Part shown: in pieces, positions 26,444-35,814 of the stretch
How positions within the stretch are numbered: the first letter of the stretch is position 1
Layout of the letters: each line of letters begins with the position of its first letter
NCBI GenBank assembly: GCA_003221515.1
Contig: QHSI01000122.1
Location: 55,116 to 119,115, forward strand
Length of the DNA stretch: 64,000 nt
Direction of reading: 5' to 3'
DNA from: Candidatus Rokuibacteriota bacterium
Lineage (GTDB): Bacteria > Methylomirabilota > Methylomirabilia > Rokubacteriales > CSP1-6
Position numbers and translations under genes: made by a program
The notes under the pieces: model-generated
Told to the model about the DNA's origin: nothing
What the model saw: the letters and a program-made list of their open reading frames with translations, nothing else
Databases searched by the model: none

Positions 26444-27379
26444 ATGCGTTTCGGTATTTTCACGAGCATGGGCGCCCAGACCTGGGCAGGCGTGCTGAAC
26501 TTCTGGCGCCACCTGGAGGCGACGAAGTGGGACGTCGCGTGCGTGACCGACCACTTCATGCCGAACACGAAGGAGCGCGAGGGCGCCATGCTCGAGTCGT
26601 GGAGCACCCTGTCGGCGCTGACGGCGCTGGTGCCGCGCATGCGCGTCGGCACCATCGTGCTGGGCAACACGTATCGCCACCCCGCGCTCGTCGCGAAGAT
26701 GGCCGCGCAGGTCGACATCATCTCGGGCGGTCGGCTCCTGCTGGGGCTCGGCGCCGGCTGGCAGCAGAACGAGCACGAGGCGTACGGGATCCCGTTCTAC
26801 ACGATGCGCGAGCGGCTCGAGCGGCTCGACGAAGCGTGCCAGGTGATGCGCTCGCTGTGGACCGAGAAGCGTACAACGTTCAAGGGACACTACTACCAGC
26901 TCTCCGACGCCCCGCTCGATCCCAAGCCCGTGCAAACGCCGCACCCCGAGCTGATGATCGGCGGCGGCGGGGAGCGCGTCACCCTGCGCATCGTGGCCAA
27001 GCACGCCGACCATTGGAACTGCTGGGGCGGTCCCGGTGTCCTGGGGCGGAAGGGAAAGATCCTCGACGAGCACTGCGCCGCCGTCGGCCGTGACCCGAAG
27101 GCGCTCCGGCGCTCGGCCAACATGTCGCTGCTCATCACCGACAAGAAAGAGGACGTCGAGCGGCTCGCCGACACCATCGCCAAGCGCATGGGCCGTCACG
27201 CCGCGGACGCGCGCGACACCTGCCTGGCCGGCACGCCGGACCAGATCCGCGAGCAGCTGCGTCAGCTCAAGGCCGCGCGGGTCGACACGCTCTTCATCCC
27301 GAGCATGTTCCGCCCGCTCGACGAGCTGCGCCGCGACCTCGACCGGTTCATCACGGAGATCGCGCCCGAGTTCCGCTAG
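26444..27379 (+). CDS. LLM-class (probably F420-dependent subgroup) oxidoreductase
   Basis: Luciferase-like oxidoreductase of 311 residues. RFGIFTSMGAQTW opens the barrel, followed by VTDHFMPNTKEREG, RMRVGTIVLGNTYRHPAL and GRLLLGLGAGWQQNEHEAYG. The last block is typical of the subgroup often annotated as F420-dependent, though FMN use cannot be excluded. A strong AAGGAGG site precedes the ATG. A phosphotriesterase-like hydrolase starts five bases after its stop, and a desaturase-like membrane protein overlaps that one, so 26444-29572 is a three-gene operon. Confidence 0.9.
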   Translation: MRFGIFTSMGAQTWAGVLNFWRHLEATKWDVACVTDHFMPNTKEREGAMLESWSTLSALTALVPRMRVGTIVLGNTYRHPALVAKMAAQVDIISGGRLLLGLGAGWQQNEHEAYGIPFYTMRERLERLDEACQVMRSLWTEKRTTFKGHYYQLSDAPLDPKPVQTPHPELMIGGGGERVTLRIVAKHADHWNCWGGPGVLGRKGKILDEHCAAVGRDPKALRRSANMSLLITDKKEDVERLADTIAKRMGRHAADARDTCLAGTPDQIREQLRQLKAARVDTLFIPSMFRPLDELRRDLDRFITEIAPEFR

Positions 27380-27383
27380 CGGT

Positions 27384-28451
27384 ATGCCCCGACCGCTGGG
27401 CGGCCAGATCCAGACGGTGCTCGGCGCGATCGCGAGTGACGCGATCGGCATCACGCTCCCGCACGAGCACCTCTTGATCGACTTCAAAGTGATGTTCGCG
27501 GAGCCGGCGGCCGCGGGCGACAAGGGGCGCGCGTGGGAGCCGGTCAGCCTGGCCAACCTCGGCTGGGTCCGCCAGAACTTCAACGCCAACCTCGATAATT
27601 TACGACTCCTCGACGAGCAGGTGGCCCAGGACGAGATCTCGCTGTTCAAACAGGCCGGCGGCCGCACCGTCGTCGATCCGACGCCGAAGGCGATCGGGCG
27701 CGATCCCCTCGCCCTCGCCCGCATCGCGCGCGCCACCGGCCTCAACGTCGTGATGGGCGCCGGCTACTACGTGGGCGCGTCTCATCCGCCCGACATGGAC
27801 CGCCGAACGGTCGATGAGCTGGCGCGCGAGATGATCGCCGACGTCACCGCCGGCGCCGGCGACACGGGCGTCCGCGCCGGCCTCATCGGCGAGATCGGCA
27901 CGACGTACCCGTGGACCGACGACGCGCGGTCCGCCAACGAGCAGAAGGTCCTGCGCGCGGCGATCATCGCCCAGCGCGAGACGGGCGCGCCGCTGATGAT
28001 CCACCCCGGACGCCACCCGAGCATGCCGATGGCGCTGGCCGAGTTCGTCGGCAAGGAGGGCGGCGCGCTGCAACGCACGATCATGTGTCACCTGTGCCGC
28101 ACCATCACCGACGTGCGGGCGGTGATCGACCTCGCCCAGAGCGGCATCTGGCTCGAGTACGATCTGTTCGGGCTCGAGAACTCCTTCTATCCGTACAACC
28201 CGAGCTTCGACATGCCCAACGACGGCGGGCGCATGGCCCACGTGCTGGCGCTGATCGCCGCCGGTCACCGCAACCAGATCCTCATGTCCCACGACATCGC
28301 CTACAAGACCTCGCTCGTGAAGTACGGCGGCTACGGCTACCACCATCTCCTGGTGAACGTTGTGCCGCGGCTGCGCGCCAAGGGCGTCGATGACGCCGGG
28401 CTCACGCGGCTGCTCGTCGAGAACCCTGCCCGCGCGTTCGCGTTCGCATGA
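27384..28451 (+). CDS. Phosphotriesterase-family lactonase/hydrolase
   Basis: Binuclear-metal TIM-barrel hydrolase of the phosphotriesterase family, 355 residues. The metal ligands can be followed in order: LPHEHLL (HxH), GLIGEIGTT where the bridging residue sits, APLMIHPGRH, IMCHLC and MSHDIAYK (Asp). Most natural members are lactonases rather than organophosphate esterases. The ATG at 27384 gives the conserved QTVLGAI...GITLPHEH start. It shares an operon with the LLM gene upstream and overlaps the next gene by ATGA, suggesting that ring oxidation and ring opening act on one substrate. Confidence 0.9.
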   Translation: MPRPLGGQIQTVLGAIASDAIGITLPHEHLLIDFKVMFAEPAAAGDKGRAWEPVSLANLGWVRQNFNANLDNLRLLDEQVAQDEISLFKQAGGRTVVDPTPKAIGRDPLALARIARATGLNVVMGAGYYVGASHPPDMDRRTVDELAREMIADVTAGAGDTGVRAGLIGEIGTTYPWTDDARSANEQKVLRAAIIAQRETGAPLMIHPGRHPSMPMALAEFVGKEGGALQRTIMCHLCRTITDVRAVIDLAQSGIWLEYDLFGLENSFYPYNPSFDMPNDGGRMAHVLALIAAGHRNQILMSHDIAYKTSLVKYGGYGYHHLLVNVVPRLRAKGVDDAGLTRLLVENPARAFAFA

Positions 28452-29572
28452 CCGTGGCGCTCGGTCGGGGCACGGGTCGTCAGTTCGGCGCGGGCTGGAT
28501 CAGCGGTGTCCTGGCGGCCGCGTGCGGCGCGCTCGGATACGGCGGCGTGCTCTGTCTCCTGTTCCCGGACTGGCTCACGACGCCCGCGGCCCGCGCACAC
28601 TATCCGATGGAGCTGATCCGCTTCCTGATCTACACGATGCTGGTGATCGGGTTCGGCCTCGGCGCGCTAAGCGTCATTCTCCGGCGCCGCAAGGTCCTCG
28701 GCTTCACGGGCCTCGCCCTCGCGACCGCCGGCACGCTGCTCGGAGGCTCCGGCGTCGAGATCAAGGGATCGGTCGAGAGCACGACCGCGGCGGGGCTCGA
28801 CTGGTTCCTGCTGAACCTGTTCGTCCTCGCGCTGCTCTTCGTGCCGCTCGAGCGCGTCGCGCCGCGCCGGCCCGAGCAGGGGATCTTCCGGCCGGGCTGG
28901 ACGACCGACCTGATGCACTTCGCGATGAGTCATCTGATGGTGCAGTTGACGGTCGTGCTCACGATGCTGCCGGCCGCGCTGTTCTTCCGGTGGGCCACCC
29001 GGCCGTGGCTCCAGGACACGATCGCGGCGCAGCCTCTGGTGCTCCAGGTCGTCGAGATCGTGCTCGTCGCCGACCTCACCCAGTACTGGATCCACCGCGC
29101 CTTCCACCGGGTGCCGTGGCTCTGGCGGCTCCACGCCGTCCACCACTCGTCGGAGACGCTCGACTGGCTGGCCGGCTCGCGCCTGCACCTGATCGACATC
29201 GTCGTCACCCGCGGGCTCTCGTTCGTACCGCTCTACGTCCTCGGCTTCGCAGCGCCGGCGATCTACGCGTACCTGGTCTTCGTGTCGTTCCTCGCGGTGT
29301 TCATCCACGCCAACGTGCGGTTGAATATGAAGATGCTCGACTGGGTGGTGGTGACCCCGCGCTTCCACCACTGGCACCACGCCGCGCACCCGGTGGACAA
29401 GAACTTCGCGGTGCACCTGCCCTGGCTCGACCGTCTCTTCGGCACCGCGCATCTCCCGCCCGGTCGCTGGCCCGACGCGTACGGCATCGCCGGCCGCCCC
29501 GTGCCCGAGGGATACTGGCGACAGCTCGTGTGGCCGCTCCAGCGCGCGCGCCGCAGGCCGTCGCCGGGCTAG
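28448..29572 (+). CDS. Sterol-desaturase/fatty-acid-hydroxylase superfamily membrane protein
   Basis: Integral membrane di-iron oxygenase-like protein, 374 residues, with about seven hydrophobic helices. The histidine boxes are HRAFHR, HAVHHSSETLDW and FHHWHHAAHP, as in fatty-acid hydroxylases and alkylglycerol monooxygenase. They would bind two irons at the cytoplasmic face and hydroxylate or desaturate a lipid-like substrate. Translation is coupled to the phosphotriesterase-like gene by an ATGA overlap. The last residues are encoded by the start of a repeat element, whose CTAGG centre provides the stop codon. Confidence 0.9.
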   Translation: MTVALGRGTGRQFGAGWISGVLAAACGALGYGGVLCLLFPDWLTTPAARAHYPMELIRFLIYTMLVIGFGLGALSVILRRRKVLGFTGLALATAGTLLGGSGVEIKGSVESTTAAGLDWFLLNLFVLALLFVPLERVAPRRPEQGIFRPGWTTDLMHFAMSHLMVQLTVVLTMLPAALFFRWATRPWLQDTIAAQPLVLQVVEIVLVADLTQYWIHRAFHRVPWLWRLHAVHHSSETLDWLAGSRLHLIDIVVTRGLSFVPLYVLGFAAPAIYAYLVFVSFLAVFIHANVRLNMKMLDWVVVTPRFHHWHHAAHPVDKNFAVHLPWLDRLFGTAHLPPGRWPDAYGIAGRPVPEGYWRQLVWPLQRARRRPSPG

Positions 29573-29598
29573 GCCCCGGCGGCCGAGGCGCGGCTATG
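29553..29598 (+). repeat. Repeated intergenic hairpin element, copy 2
   Basis: GCAGGCCGTCGC, a GGGCT/GGCCCCGGC dyad and GGCCGAGGCGCGGCTATGA match the element at 24242. This copy overlaps the last six codons and stop of the membrane-protein gene, so it may have altered the original C-terminus. It sits between that gene and the converging dehydrogenase gene ending at 29624. Confidence 0.65.
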
Positions 29599-29623
29599 AA
29601 AAGTCACGCGCCGTTCCTGCGAC

Positions 29624-32071
29624 CTAGGCGCGCACCCGGAGCGACTTCGGGTCGTACGGCGGCGCCAGCTGAGCGCGCGCCGCGACCCGATCGCCGGCGA
29701 TTTCGATCTCCCAGCGACCGCTCGCCACGAACGCGTCGGTGACGCCGTCAGCGTGGGCGACCCAGCCGAGACCGACGGCTCGACCGAGCGTGTGGCCGTA
29801 GGCGCCCGAGGCGATGCGCCCCACGAGGGCGCCGTCGCGCCAGACCGGCTCGTCGTGATACAGGAGCGGCTCGGCGTCCTCGAGGACGAACACGACGAGT
29901 CGTCGAGCGAGCGGCTTTTGGTACTGAGCCAGCAGCGCCTCGCGCCCCAGGAACGGCGCACCCTTGTCGAGGCGCACCGCGAACCCGAGGCCCGCCTCGA
30001 AGGGCGTGTCCTCGCTGCCGAGGTCGTGGCCCCACGAGCGATAGGCTTTCTCGAGCCGCAGCGAGTCCATCGCGTGGTACCCGGCGTGACGCAGCCCGAG
30101 GTCCTCCCCCGCCGCCACCAGCGCGTCGTAGACTCCGGCCGCGAACTCAGCGGCGACGTAGAGCTCCCACCCCAGCTCGCCAACGTAGGTAACGCGGGTC
30201 GCGCGCACCGGCGCGGAGGCCAGCCAGATCTCGCGCGAGGCGAGGTACGGAAACGCCCCGTTCGAGAGATCGGCGTCGGTGAGCCGCGCGAGCAGCGCGC
30301 GCGCGCGCGGGCCCATCACGCCGAGGACCGCCGCACCCGACGTGACGTCGGTGAGCACCGCCCGCGCGTCGCCGAGCTGGCGGCGGATCCACGCGGCGTC
30401 GTGCGTGGACGCCGCGGCCGCGGTGACGAGCGCGAACGCGTCGGCGGCGAGCCGGGTGACCGTGAGATCGGCCTCGATGCCGCCGCGCGCGTTGAGCATC
30501 TGGGTGTAGACGAGCCGGCCGGGCTCCACGTCGACATCGTTGGCGCAGACCCGCTGGAGCACCGCGAGCGCGTCGGGGCCCTCGAGGCGGAGCTTGCAGA
30601 ACGACGACTGGTCGAACACGCCGACCGCCTCGCGGACCGCGCGATGCTCGGCCGCGGCGCAGTCGAACCAGTTCTGCCGCCCGTAGCTGTAGCGGTACGC
30701 CGCCTCCATGCCGCCGGTCGCGTACCAGTTGGCCCGCTCCCAGCCCATCACGACACCGAAGCAGGCGCCGTGGGCCGCGAGCCGGTCGTGGAGCACGCTG
30801 CGACGCACGCCGCGCGCGGTGGCCGGCTGCAGGTACGGCCAGTGCATCGCGTAGAGCGCGCCCACCATCTCGACCGTCCGCTCGCGGAGATAGCGCGGGT
30901 TCACCTGGAAGGGCGCGACCCGGCGCACGTCGACGTCCCACAGATCCATCGGCGGCTCGCCGCCCACGACCCACTCGGCGACCGCCTTCCCCGCCCCGCC
31001 GCCGGACGCGATGCCGATGGAATTGAAGCCGGCCGCGACGAAGAAGTTGCGGCACTCCGGCGCCTCACCGAGCAGATAGCGACCGTCGGGCGTGAAGCTC
31101 TCGGGGCCGTTGACGTGACGGCGCACCGGCGCCTGGGCGAGCGCCGGGATGCGGATCACCGCCTGCTCCATCAACACCTCGAAGTGATCCCAGTCCTCCG
31201 GCAGGAGCGAGAACGCGAAGTCCGCGGGGATGCCCTCCATGCCCCACGGCTTGGCGACCGGCTCGAAGCCGCCCATGAGCAAGCCGCCCACTTCCTCGCG
31301 CACGTAGATGTAGCCGTCGGGGTCGCGAAGCACCGGGAGATTCGGCGACACCCCGGCCATGGGCTCGGTGACGATGTAGAAGTGCTCGGAGGCGTGCAGC
31401 GGCAGCGCCACGCCAGCCATTCGCCCGACCTCGCGGGCCCACATCCCGGCGCAGTTCACCACGACCTCGCACGCGACATCGCCACGCGTCGTGCTCACGC
31501 CGGAGACGCGACCGTTCGTCACGCGCACCGCGGTGACGCCGGTGTTCTCGAGAATCGTCGCGCCGCCCTGGCGGGCGCCGCGGGCGAGCGCCAGCGTGGT
31601 ATCGATCGGGTTCGTGCGCCCGTCGCCGGGCAGCCACAAGGCGCCCACCAGATCATCGACGCGCATCAACGGCCAGCGGCGGGCGGCCTCGGCGGGCGTG
31701 ATGACCTCCACGTCGACGGCGAAGCAGCGCGCCATCGAGGCGAGGCGCTTGAGCTCGTGCATGCGCTCGGGCGTCCGGGCGAGGCTCAGGCTGCCGGGAC
31801 GGCGGAAGCCCGTGGCCTGGCCGGTCTCCGCCTCGAGCCGCTCGTAGAGGTCGCCACCGTACTTGGCCAGCCGCGTGAGGTTCTGCGTGGCTCGGAGCTG
31901 GCCGACGAGCCCAGCCGCGTGCCACGTCGTGCCGCACGAGAGGTCGCGGCGCTCGAGCAGCAGCACGTCGCGCCAGCCAAGCTTCGTGAGGTGGTACGCG
32001 ACGCTGCAGCCGGCGATGCCCCCGCCGATCACCACCACGCGCGCGTGCGAGGGCAGGATGTGCTCGGGCAT
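29624..32071 (-). CDS. Dimethylglycine/sarcosine dehydrogenase-like FAD protein with GcvT domains
   Basis: Two-module enzyme of 815 residues. The N-terminal half is a DAO-type FAD oxidoreductase: VVVIGGGIAGCSVAYHL binds the ADP part, and CGTTWHAAGL contains the His that carries FAD covalently in dimethylglycine dehydrogenase. The C-terminal half, from about residue 430, is a folate-binding aminomethyltransferase (GcvT) domain (GVFDQSSFCKLRLEG, then YVGELGWELY). Such enzymes demethylate N-methylated glycines or related amines and pass the methyl group to tetrahydrofolate. The ATG of MPEHILPS is preferred to a TTG three codons earlier. Substrate specificity is uncertain. Confidence 0.92.
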   Translation of the reverse strand: MPEHILPSHARVVVIGGGIAGCSVAYHLTKLGWRDVLLLERRDLSCGTTWHAAGLVGQLRATQNLTRLAKYGGDLYERLEAETGQATGFRRPGSLSLARTPERMHELKRLASMARCFAVDVEVITPAEAARRWPLMRVDDLVGALWLPGDGRTNPIDTTLALARGARQGGATILENTGVTAVRVTNGRVSGVSTTRGDVACEVVVNCAGMWAREVGRMAGVALPLHASEHFYIVTEPMAGVSPNLPVLRDPDGYIYVREEVGGLLMGGFEPVAKPWGMEGIPADFAFSLLPEDWDHFEVLMEQAVIRIPALAQAPVRRHVNGPESFTPDGRYLLGEAPECRNFFVAAGFNSIGIASGGGAGKAVAEWVVGGEPPMDLWDVDVRRVAPFQVNPRYLRERTVEMVGALYAMHWPYLQPATARGVRRSVLHDRLAAHGACFGVVMGWERANWYATGGMEAAYRYSYGRQNWFDCAAAEHRAVREAVGVFDQSSFCKLRLEGPDALAVLQRVCANDVDVEPGRLVYTQMLNARGGIEADLTVTRLAADAFALVTAAAASTHDAAWIRRQLGDARAVLTDVTSGAAVLGVMGPRARALLARLTDADLSNGAFPYLASREIWLASAPVRATRVTYVGELGWELYVAAEFAAGVYDALVAAGEDLGLRHAGYHAMDSLRLEKAYRSWGHDLGSEDTPFEAGLGFAVRLDKGAPFLGREALLAQYQKPLARRLVVFVLEDAEPLLYHDEPVWRDGALVGRIASGAYGHTLGRAVGLGWVAHADGVTDAFVASGRWEIEIAGDRVAARAQLAPPYDPKSLRVRA

Positions 32072-32119
32072 GGCGAGCAAATTACCACGACCACCGAGCC
32101 GCGGCCGAGCGAGAGGCTG

Positions 32120-33766
32120 TTACAGCGCGGTACGAATCAGGTCCGCGAGCTGTTGCATGTCGACCGGTTTGCCAATGAACGGCCGGCCCGTGCTCGCGAG
32201 AAACTGCTGGGTGGCCGCGTCCACGGTGTCGCCCGTGATGAAGGCGACGCGCTGCGCGAGTGGAGACTGCGCGGCGACGAGCCGCTGCCAGATCGTCGCC
32301 CCGTTGATGTCGGGCATCCGGAGATCGAGGGTCACCAGGTCGTACTGAGCCTCGCGCGACGAGAGCCGCTCCCACCCGGACTGGCCGCTGCGGGCGACCG
32401 TCACCTGGTGGCCGAGCGCCTCGACGAGCGCGCCGAAGGTGTCGGCGACGTGGTCCTCGTCGTCGACGACCAGGACGTGAGCCTTGCGGTCTGGCGCGGA
32501 CGGCACGGTGGACGGCGCCGACCGCGGGACGGCCGGCAGCGCGACGGTGAACGCGGCGCCGCCGCCCGGCAAGCTCTCGGCCCAGATGCGCCCGCCGTGA
32601 GCCTCGACGATCCTGAAGGAGATCGACAACCCCAACCCCGTGCCTTCGCCGATGGGCTTCGTGGTGAAGAACGGCTCGAAGATCCTCGGCAAGACCTCCG
32701 GACGAATGCCCGGCCCGCTGTCGGACACGGTGAGCCGCACCGAGTCGGCCTCGCCCACGAGCCGGACCGTGATCTGCGGCGGCCGCCCGGTCTCCGTCAC
32801 CGCGTACTCGGCGTTGAGCAGCAGGTTGAGGACGACCTGCTGCAGCTGGATCTCGTCGGCGTGCAACAGGGGCAGATCCGGCGCGACGTCGACCTTCAGG
32901 ACGGTCCCGCGAACGCTCAGGGCTTGCCGGCGCAGCTCCAGCGCGTGCTCGACGATGTCGGCGATCTGGACGTCGGCGACCGCGGCGGGTTGCGGTCGGG
33001 CGAACGTCGTCAGCTCGCGGACGATCTTGGCCGCCCGGCGAGCGCTGGTCCGGATCTTGTCGGTGCGCTTGAGCACGACCGGATCGGAGCTGTGCTGAGT
33101 CAGGAGATCGGCCTGGCCCAGGACCACCGCCAGCGGGTTGTTCAGCTCATGGGCGACGCCGGCCACGAGCTTTCCCACCGCCGCCAGCTTCCCGGCCTGG
33201 AGGAGCTGCGCTTGCGTTTCCTGAAGCTCGCGCAGCTGGGTGCGAACCTGTTCGTAGAGTCGGGCGTTGTCGGCCGCCAGGGCCGCCTGGTTGGCGATGG
33301 TCATGGCGAAATCGATCTCGGCCTGCGCCCAGCGATAGGGCTCGGCCTGGTCGAGGTGGATCGTGCCCAGCACCGCGTCCTGTCGGAGCAGCGGGACCAT
33401 CAGCAGGGCGCGCGCGCCGAACGCCAGCCATTGCGGATCGGTCACCTCGTCGACGGCGACCGGCCGTCTGGTCCGGACCACTTCGACGTAGGTGGGGTGC
33501 TCCTCCGGACGCCGGGGCCCGAGGGCCATATACTTCGCCCAGAGATCCGGATCGGCGTGCCCATCGGCGAACTGCGACATGACGGGCATGAGCCGTCCAT
33601 CCTGCCAGAGATCGATCGAGCAGCGCTCCGCGCCGATCGCCTGAGCGGCGCGTCGGGCGAGGATCTTCAAGACTTTCTTGAGCTCGAGCGTCGAGCTCAT
33701 CGCGTTCGCGATGTCGAGAAGCGCCTCGGCCGCGGAAGCGGCGTTATCCGGAATGCGGAGGGCCAT
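32120..33766 (-). CDS. Hybrid histidine kinase: GAF, HisKA/HATPase, receiver
   Basis: Soluble hybrid sensor kinase of 548 residues with no transmembrane helix. A GAF domain occupies about residues 15-170. A short coiled coil leads to the phosphoacceptor His in GVAHELNNPLAV, then the ATPase domain with LNLLLNAEYAV (N box), VSDSGPGIRPE and GTGLGLSIS. A C-terminal receiver begins HVLVVDDEDHV with the phosphoacceptor Asp in LVTLDLRMPD and Lys in FIGKP. It lacks an output domain, so it needs a partner or acts through its receiver. It is adjacent to, and in line with, the dehydrogenase gene, but no functional link is visible. Confidence 0.92.
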   Translation of the reverse strand: MALRIPDNAASAAEALLDIANAMSSTLELKKVLKILARRAAQAIGAERCSIDLWQDGRLMPVMSQFADGHADPDLWAKYMALGPRRPEEHPTYVEVVRTRRPVAVDEVTDPQWLAFGARALLMVPLLRQDAVLGTIHLDQAEPYRWAQAEIDFAMTIANQAALAADNARLYEQVRTQLRELQETQAQLLQAGKLAAVGKLVAGVAHELNNPLAVVLGQADLLTQHSSDPVVLKRTDKIRTSARRAAKIVRELTTFARPQPAAVADVQIADIVEHALELRRQALSVRGTVLKVDVAPDLPLLHADEIQLQQVVLNLLLNAEYAVTETGRPPQITVRLVGEADSVRLTVSDSGPGIRPEVLPRIFEPFFTTKPIGEGTGLGLSISFRIVEAHGGRIWAESLPGGGAAFTVALPAVPRSAPSTVPSAPDRKAHVLVVDDEDHVADTFGALVEALGHQVTVARSGQSGWERLSSREAQYDLVTLDLRMPDINGATIWQRLVAAQSPLAQRVAFITGDTVDAATQQFLASTGRPFIGKPVDMQQLADLIRTAL

Positions 33767-34055
33767 GGACCCACATAGTGTATGAGCAGGCGTCGTGCCA
33801 GACGCCGCTTCGCCCGGGCCATGAAATGAAATCAGCTAGTTCCCAGTCTCGCGCCGTCCGCGGATCACGACGCGTTCCAATCCTTGACGTCAGAATTGAC
33901 AACTCCTGGCCGGGCTTCAGCCAGGCCATGCTGCGCCTCCAGCCCCACGGCGAAGAGGATCGCGTTGTCGCCGCGTGTAGGCCTCGAAGATCTCACGAAC
34001 GCGCCCGATCGGGGTCTCAGTGTGTGGAAACAATCATGACGGTCGGGAGGATCCC

Positions 34056-34514
34056 ATGAGCGACGAGTCCACGTTGCTACGCGAGGCCGACGACGCGTTC
34101 GGCGAGCTCCGGCGGGCCATCGACGGTCTGGAAGATGAGACGATGCGTCAAGTCTGGCTCGGCACCTGGGGCGTGCGCGAGATTCTGATCCACATCTCCG
34201 GATGGCACCGCGAGATGATCCCCGCCCTGGCCCGTGTCGCACGGGGCGAGCCCGCGTACCCGGCGGGGACGTACGACGACTTCGATGCGTGGAACGCGCG
34301 GTTCGTCGACCGGAAGACCGGCGTGAAGACCGCGGACGTCCTGGCGGAGCTCGACGCCTCCCACCAGGCGTTCATGGCCGCGGCGGCGGCATTACCAGAC
34401 GCGCAGCTCGCCCCGGGCGGCGCCGCCCGCGACTCCTTCGAGGGCGCGGGCGCCGGCCACTACCGCGAACACGCCGCCCAGATACTCGACTGGCGCCGGA
34501 AAGCCAGCGCGTAA
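34056..34514 (+). CDS. DinB-like four-helix-bundle protein
   Basis: Small 152-residue helical protein of the DinB/ClbS/mycothiol-dependent-maleylpyruvate-isomerase-like superfamily. The ATG is chosen because GGGAGG precedes it by five bases. The conserved helix-2 segment is TWGVREILIHISGWHREM and a second His occurs near the end (AGHYREHAAQIL); together they form the usual three-His metal site when complete. Relatives are metal-dependent thiol transferases or DNA-protection proteins. The gene stands alone; the 289-base region before it has a small GGCGTC/GACGCC hairpin (33789-33806) but no clear gene. Confidence 0.8.
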   Translation: MSDESTLLREADDAFGELRRAIDGLEDETMRQVWLGTWGVREILIHISGWHREMIPALARVARGEPAYPAGTYDDFDAWNARFVDRKTGVKTADVLAELDASHQAFMAAAAALPDAQLAPGGAARDSFEGAGAGHYREHAAQILDWRRKASA

Positions 34515-34538
34515 CCAGCGACAGATCGCGGACGCCGA

Positions 34539-35690
34539 CTACGGGCCTTCGTCGCGGGGCGTAGGAATAGAGCGCGCCGGGAACTCGCGGTAGGCGTAGC
34601 GCGTGAGCACGTCTTCGCGCAGCTCGATTCCCAGGCCCGGTCCGGTAGGTAGCGTGAGATAGCCGCCCTCGACCTTGAACGGCGTCACGGCGACTTCGGC
34701 GGCGCGGGGCTCGAAGTTCACAAAATACTCGGTGATCAGGAAGTTGGGGATCGCCGCCGAGACCTGCAGCGTCGCGGCGAGGCCGACGGTCGTGCTGTTG
34801 TAGTTGTGGGGCGAGACGACCACGTGGTACGCCTCGGCCATCGCCGCGATCTCGCGAAGCTCCTCGATGCCGCCAACGTTGCACACGTCGGGATTGATGA
34901 TGTCAGCGGCGCGGCGCTCGAACACCTCGCGAAACTCGAAGCGCGTGTAGAGCTCCTCGCCGGTGACGATCGGGATCCGGATGTCCCGCCGGCATTCGGC
35001 CAGTGCGCCCACGTCCCGCGCCGAGACCGGCTCCTCGTACCAGAACGGGTCGAACGGCTCCAGCATCCGGGCCAGCCGCACCGCATGCATCGGGGCCAGC
35101 CGGCGGTGCACCTCGATCAGCAGGTCGACCTTGGGCCCGACCGCGGCCCGGACGGCGCGAACCGTCTCGACCACCTGCTGCTCGGCCTCGCGCGAGATGT
35201 GCGTGCGCCATGGACCGGGAAACGGATCGAACTTGAGCGCGGTGAAGCCGCGCGCGACAGTTTCCTTCGCCTTCGCCGCGTAGGCCTCCGGTGATTTCGC
35301 GCCCGAGTACCAGCCGTTGGCGTAGACGCGGATCCGCTCGCGGCAGGGACCGCCCAATAGATTGACGACCGGTACGCCCAGGCGCTTGCCGGCGAGGTCC
35401 CACAGCGCCTGCTCGAGCCCGCTGACCGCGCTCCAGAAATCCATCGCGCCGCGCTTGGATGCGAAGTCGTGGTAGGCCCAGTGCGTGAAGTGGCGGATCT
35501 GGCCGGCGTCGCGGCCGACGAGATAGCGCCCGAGCTGCCGCACGTGCGCGACGATCGATTGGTCGCGGTCGGCCTGGGTGTAACACTCGCCCCAGCCGTG
35601 GAGACCGTCCGAGGTCTCGACCTTGACGAAGAGCCAGTTCTTCCCGTAGCCGGGATCGACGACGAACGGCGAGACGGCCGTCACCTTCAT
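34539..35690 (-). CDS. Enolase-superfamily sugar-acid dehydratase (mandelate racemase/galactonate dehydratase type)
   Basis: Enolase-superfamily enzyme of 383 residues. The start MKVTAVSPFVVDPG gives the normal capping domain with GWGECYT. In the barrel, the ligand set is LLIEVHRRLAP (Glu plus the EVH histidine), FWYEEPV and VTGEELYTR, followed by SPHNYNSTT with the catalytic His. The x-x-H after the first metal ligand and the later His resemble the D-galactonate dehydratase pattern more than true mandelate racemase. The likely reaction is Mg-dependent dehydration of a sugar acid. No sugar-acid transporter is adjacent. Confidence 0.88.
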   Translation of the reverse strand: MKVTAVSPFVVDPGYGKNWLFVKVETSDGLHGWGECYTQADRDQSIVAHVRQLGRYLVGRDAGQIRHFTHWAYHDFASKRGAMDFWSAVSGLEQALWDLAGKRLGVPVVNLLGGPCRERIRVYANGWYSGAKSPEAYAAKAKETVARGFTALKFDPFPGPWRTHISREAEQQVVETVRAVRAAVGPKVDLLIEVHRRLAPMHAVRLARMLEPFDPFWYEEPVSARDVGALAECRRDIRIPIVTGEELYTRFEFREVFERRAADIINPDVCNVGGIEELREIAAMAEAYHVVVSPHNYNSTTVGLAATLQVSAAIPNFLITEYFVNFEPRAAEVAVTPFKVEGGYLTLPTGPGLGIELREDVLTRYAYREFPARSIPTPRDEGP

Positions 35691-35729
35691 GAGCCGACCT
35701 CCCTCTCTTGGCGTACCGCGGTGCGCGCC

Positions 35730-35776
35730 GCAGGCCGTCGCGGGGCTGGGCCCGCCGGCCGAGGCGCGGCCATAAA
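35730..35776 (+). repeat. Repeated intergenic hairpin element, copy 3
   Basis: GCAGGCCGTCGCGGGGCTGG, then GCCCGCCGGCCGAGGCGCGGCC and ATAAAT: nearly identical to the copy at 24242 apart from a two-base shortening of the hairpin centre. It lies between the dehydratase start (35690) and a broken gene beginning at 35815. Confidence 0.7.
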
Positions 35777-35814
35777 TCGTGGAGGCCGCTAGACTACCAG
35801 ATCGAGGAGACGCC

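Noticed and set aside
29753..33778. Uninterrupted plus-strand frame of about 1340 codons opposite the sarcosine-dehydrogenase-like and kinase genes
   Set aside because: It is antisense to two well-supported genes, Arg/Glu/His-rich, has no recognisable domain, and follows from the codon-position bias of GC-rich genes.
33865..34019. Reverse-strand gene relic (VREIFEAYTR and, in another frame, GDNAILFAVGLEAQ)
   Set aside because: The pieces look protein-like but match no family I recognise and there is no start with a ribosome site, so it is not called.
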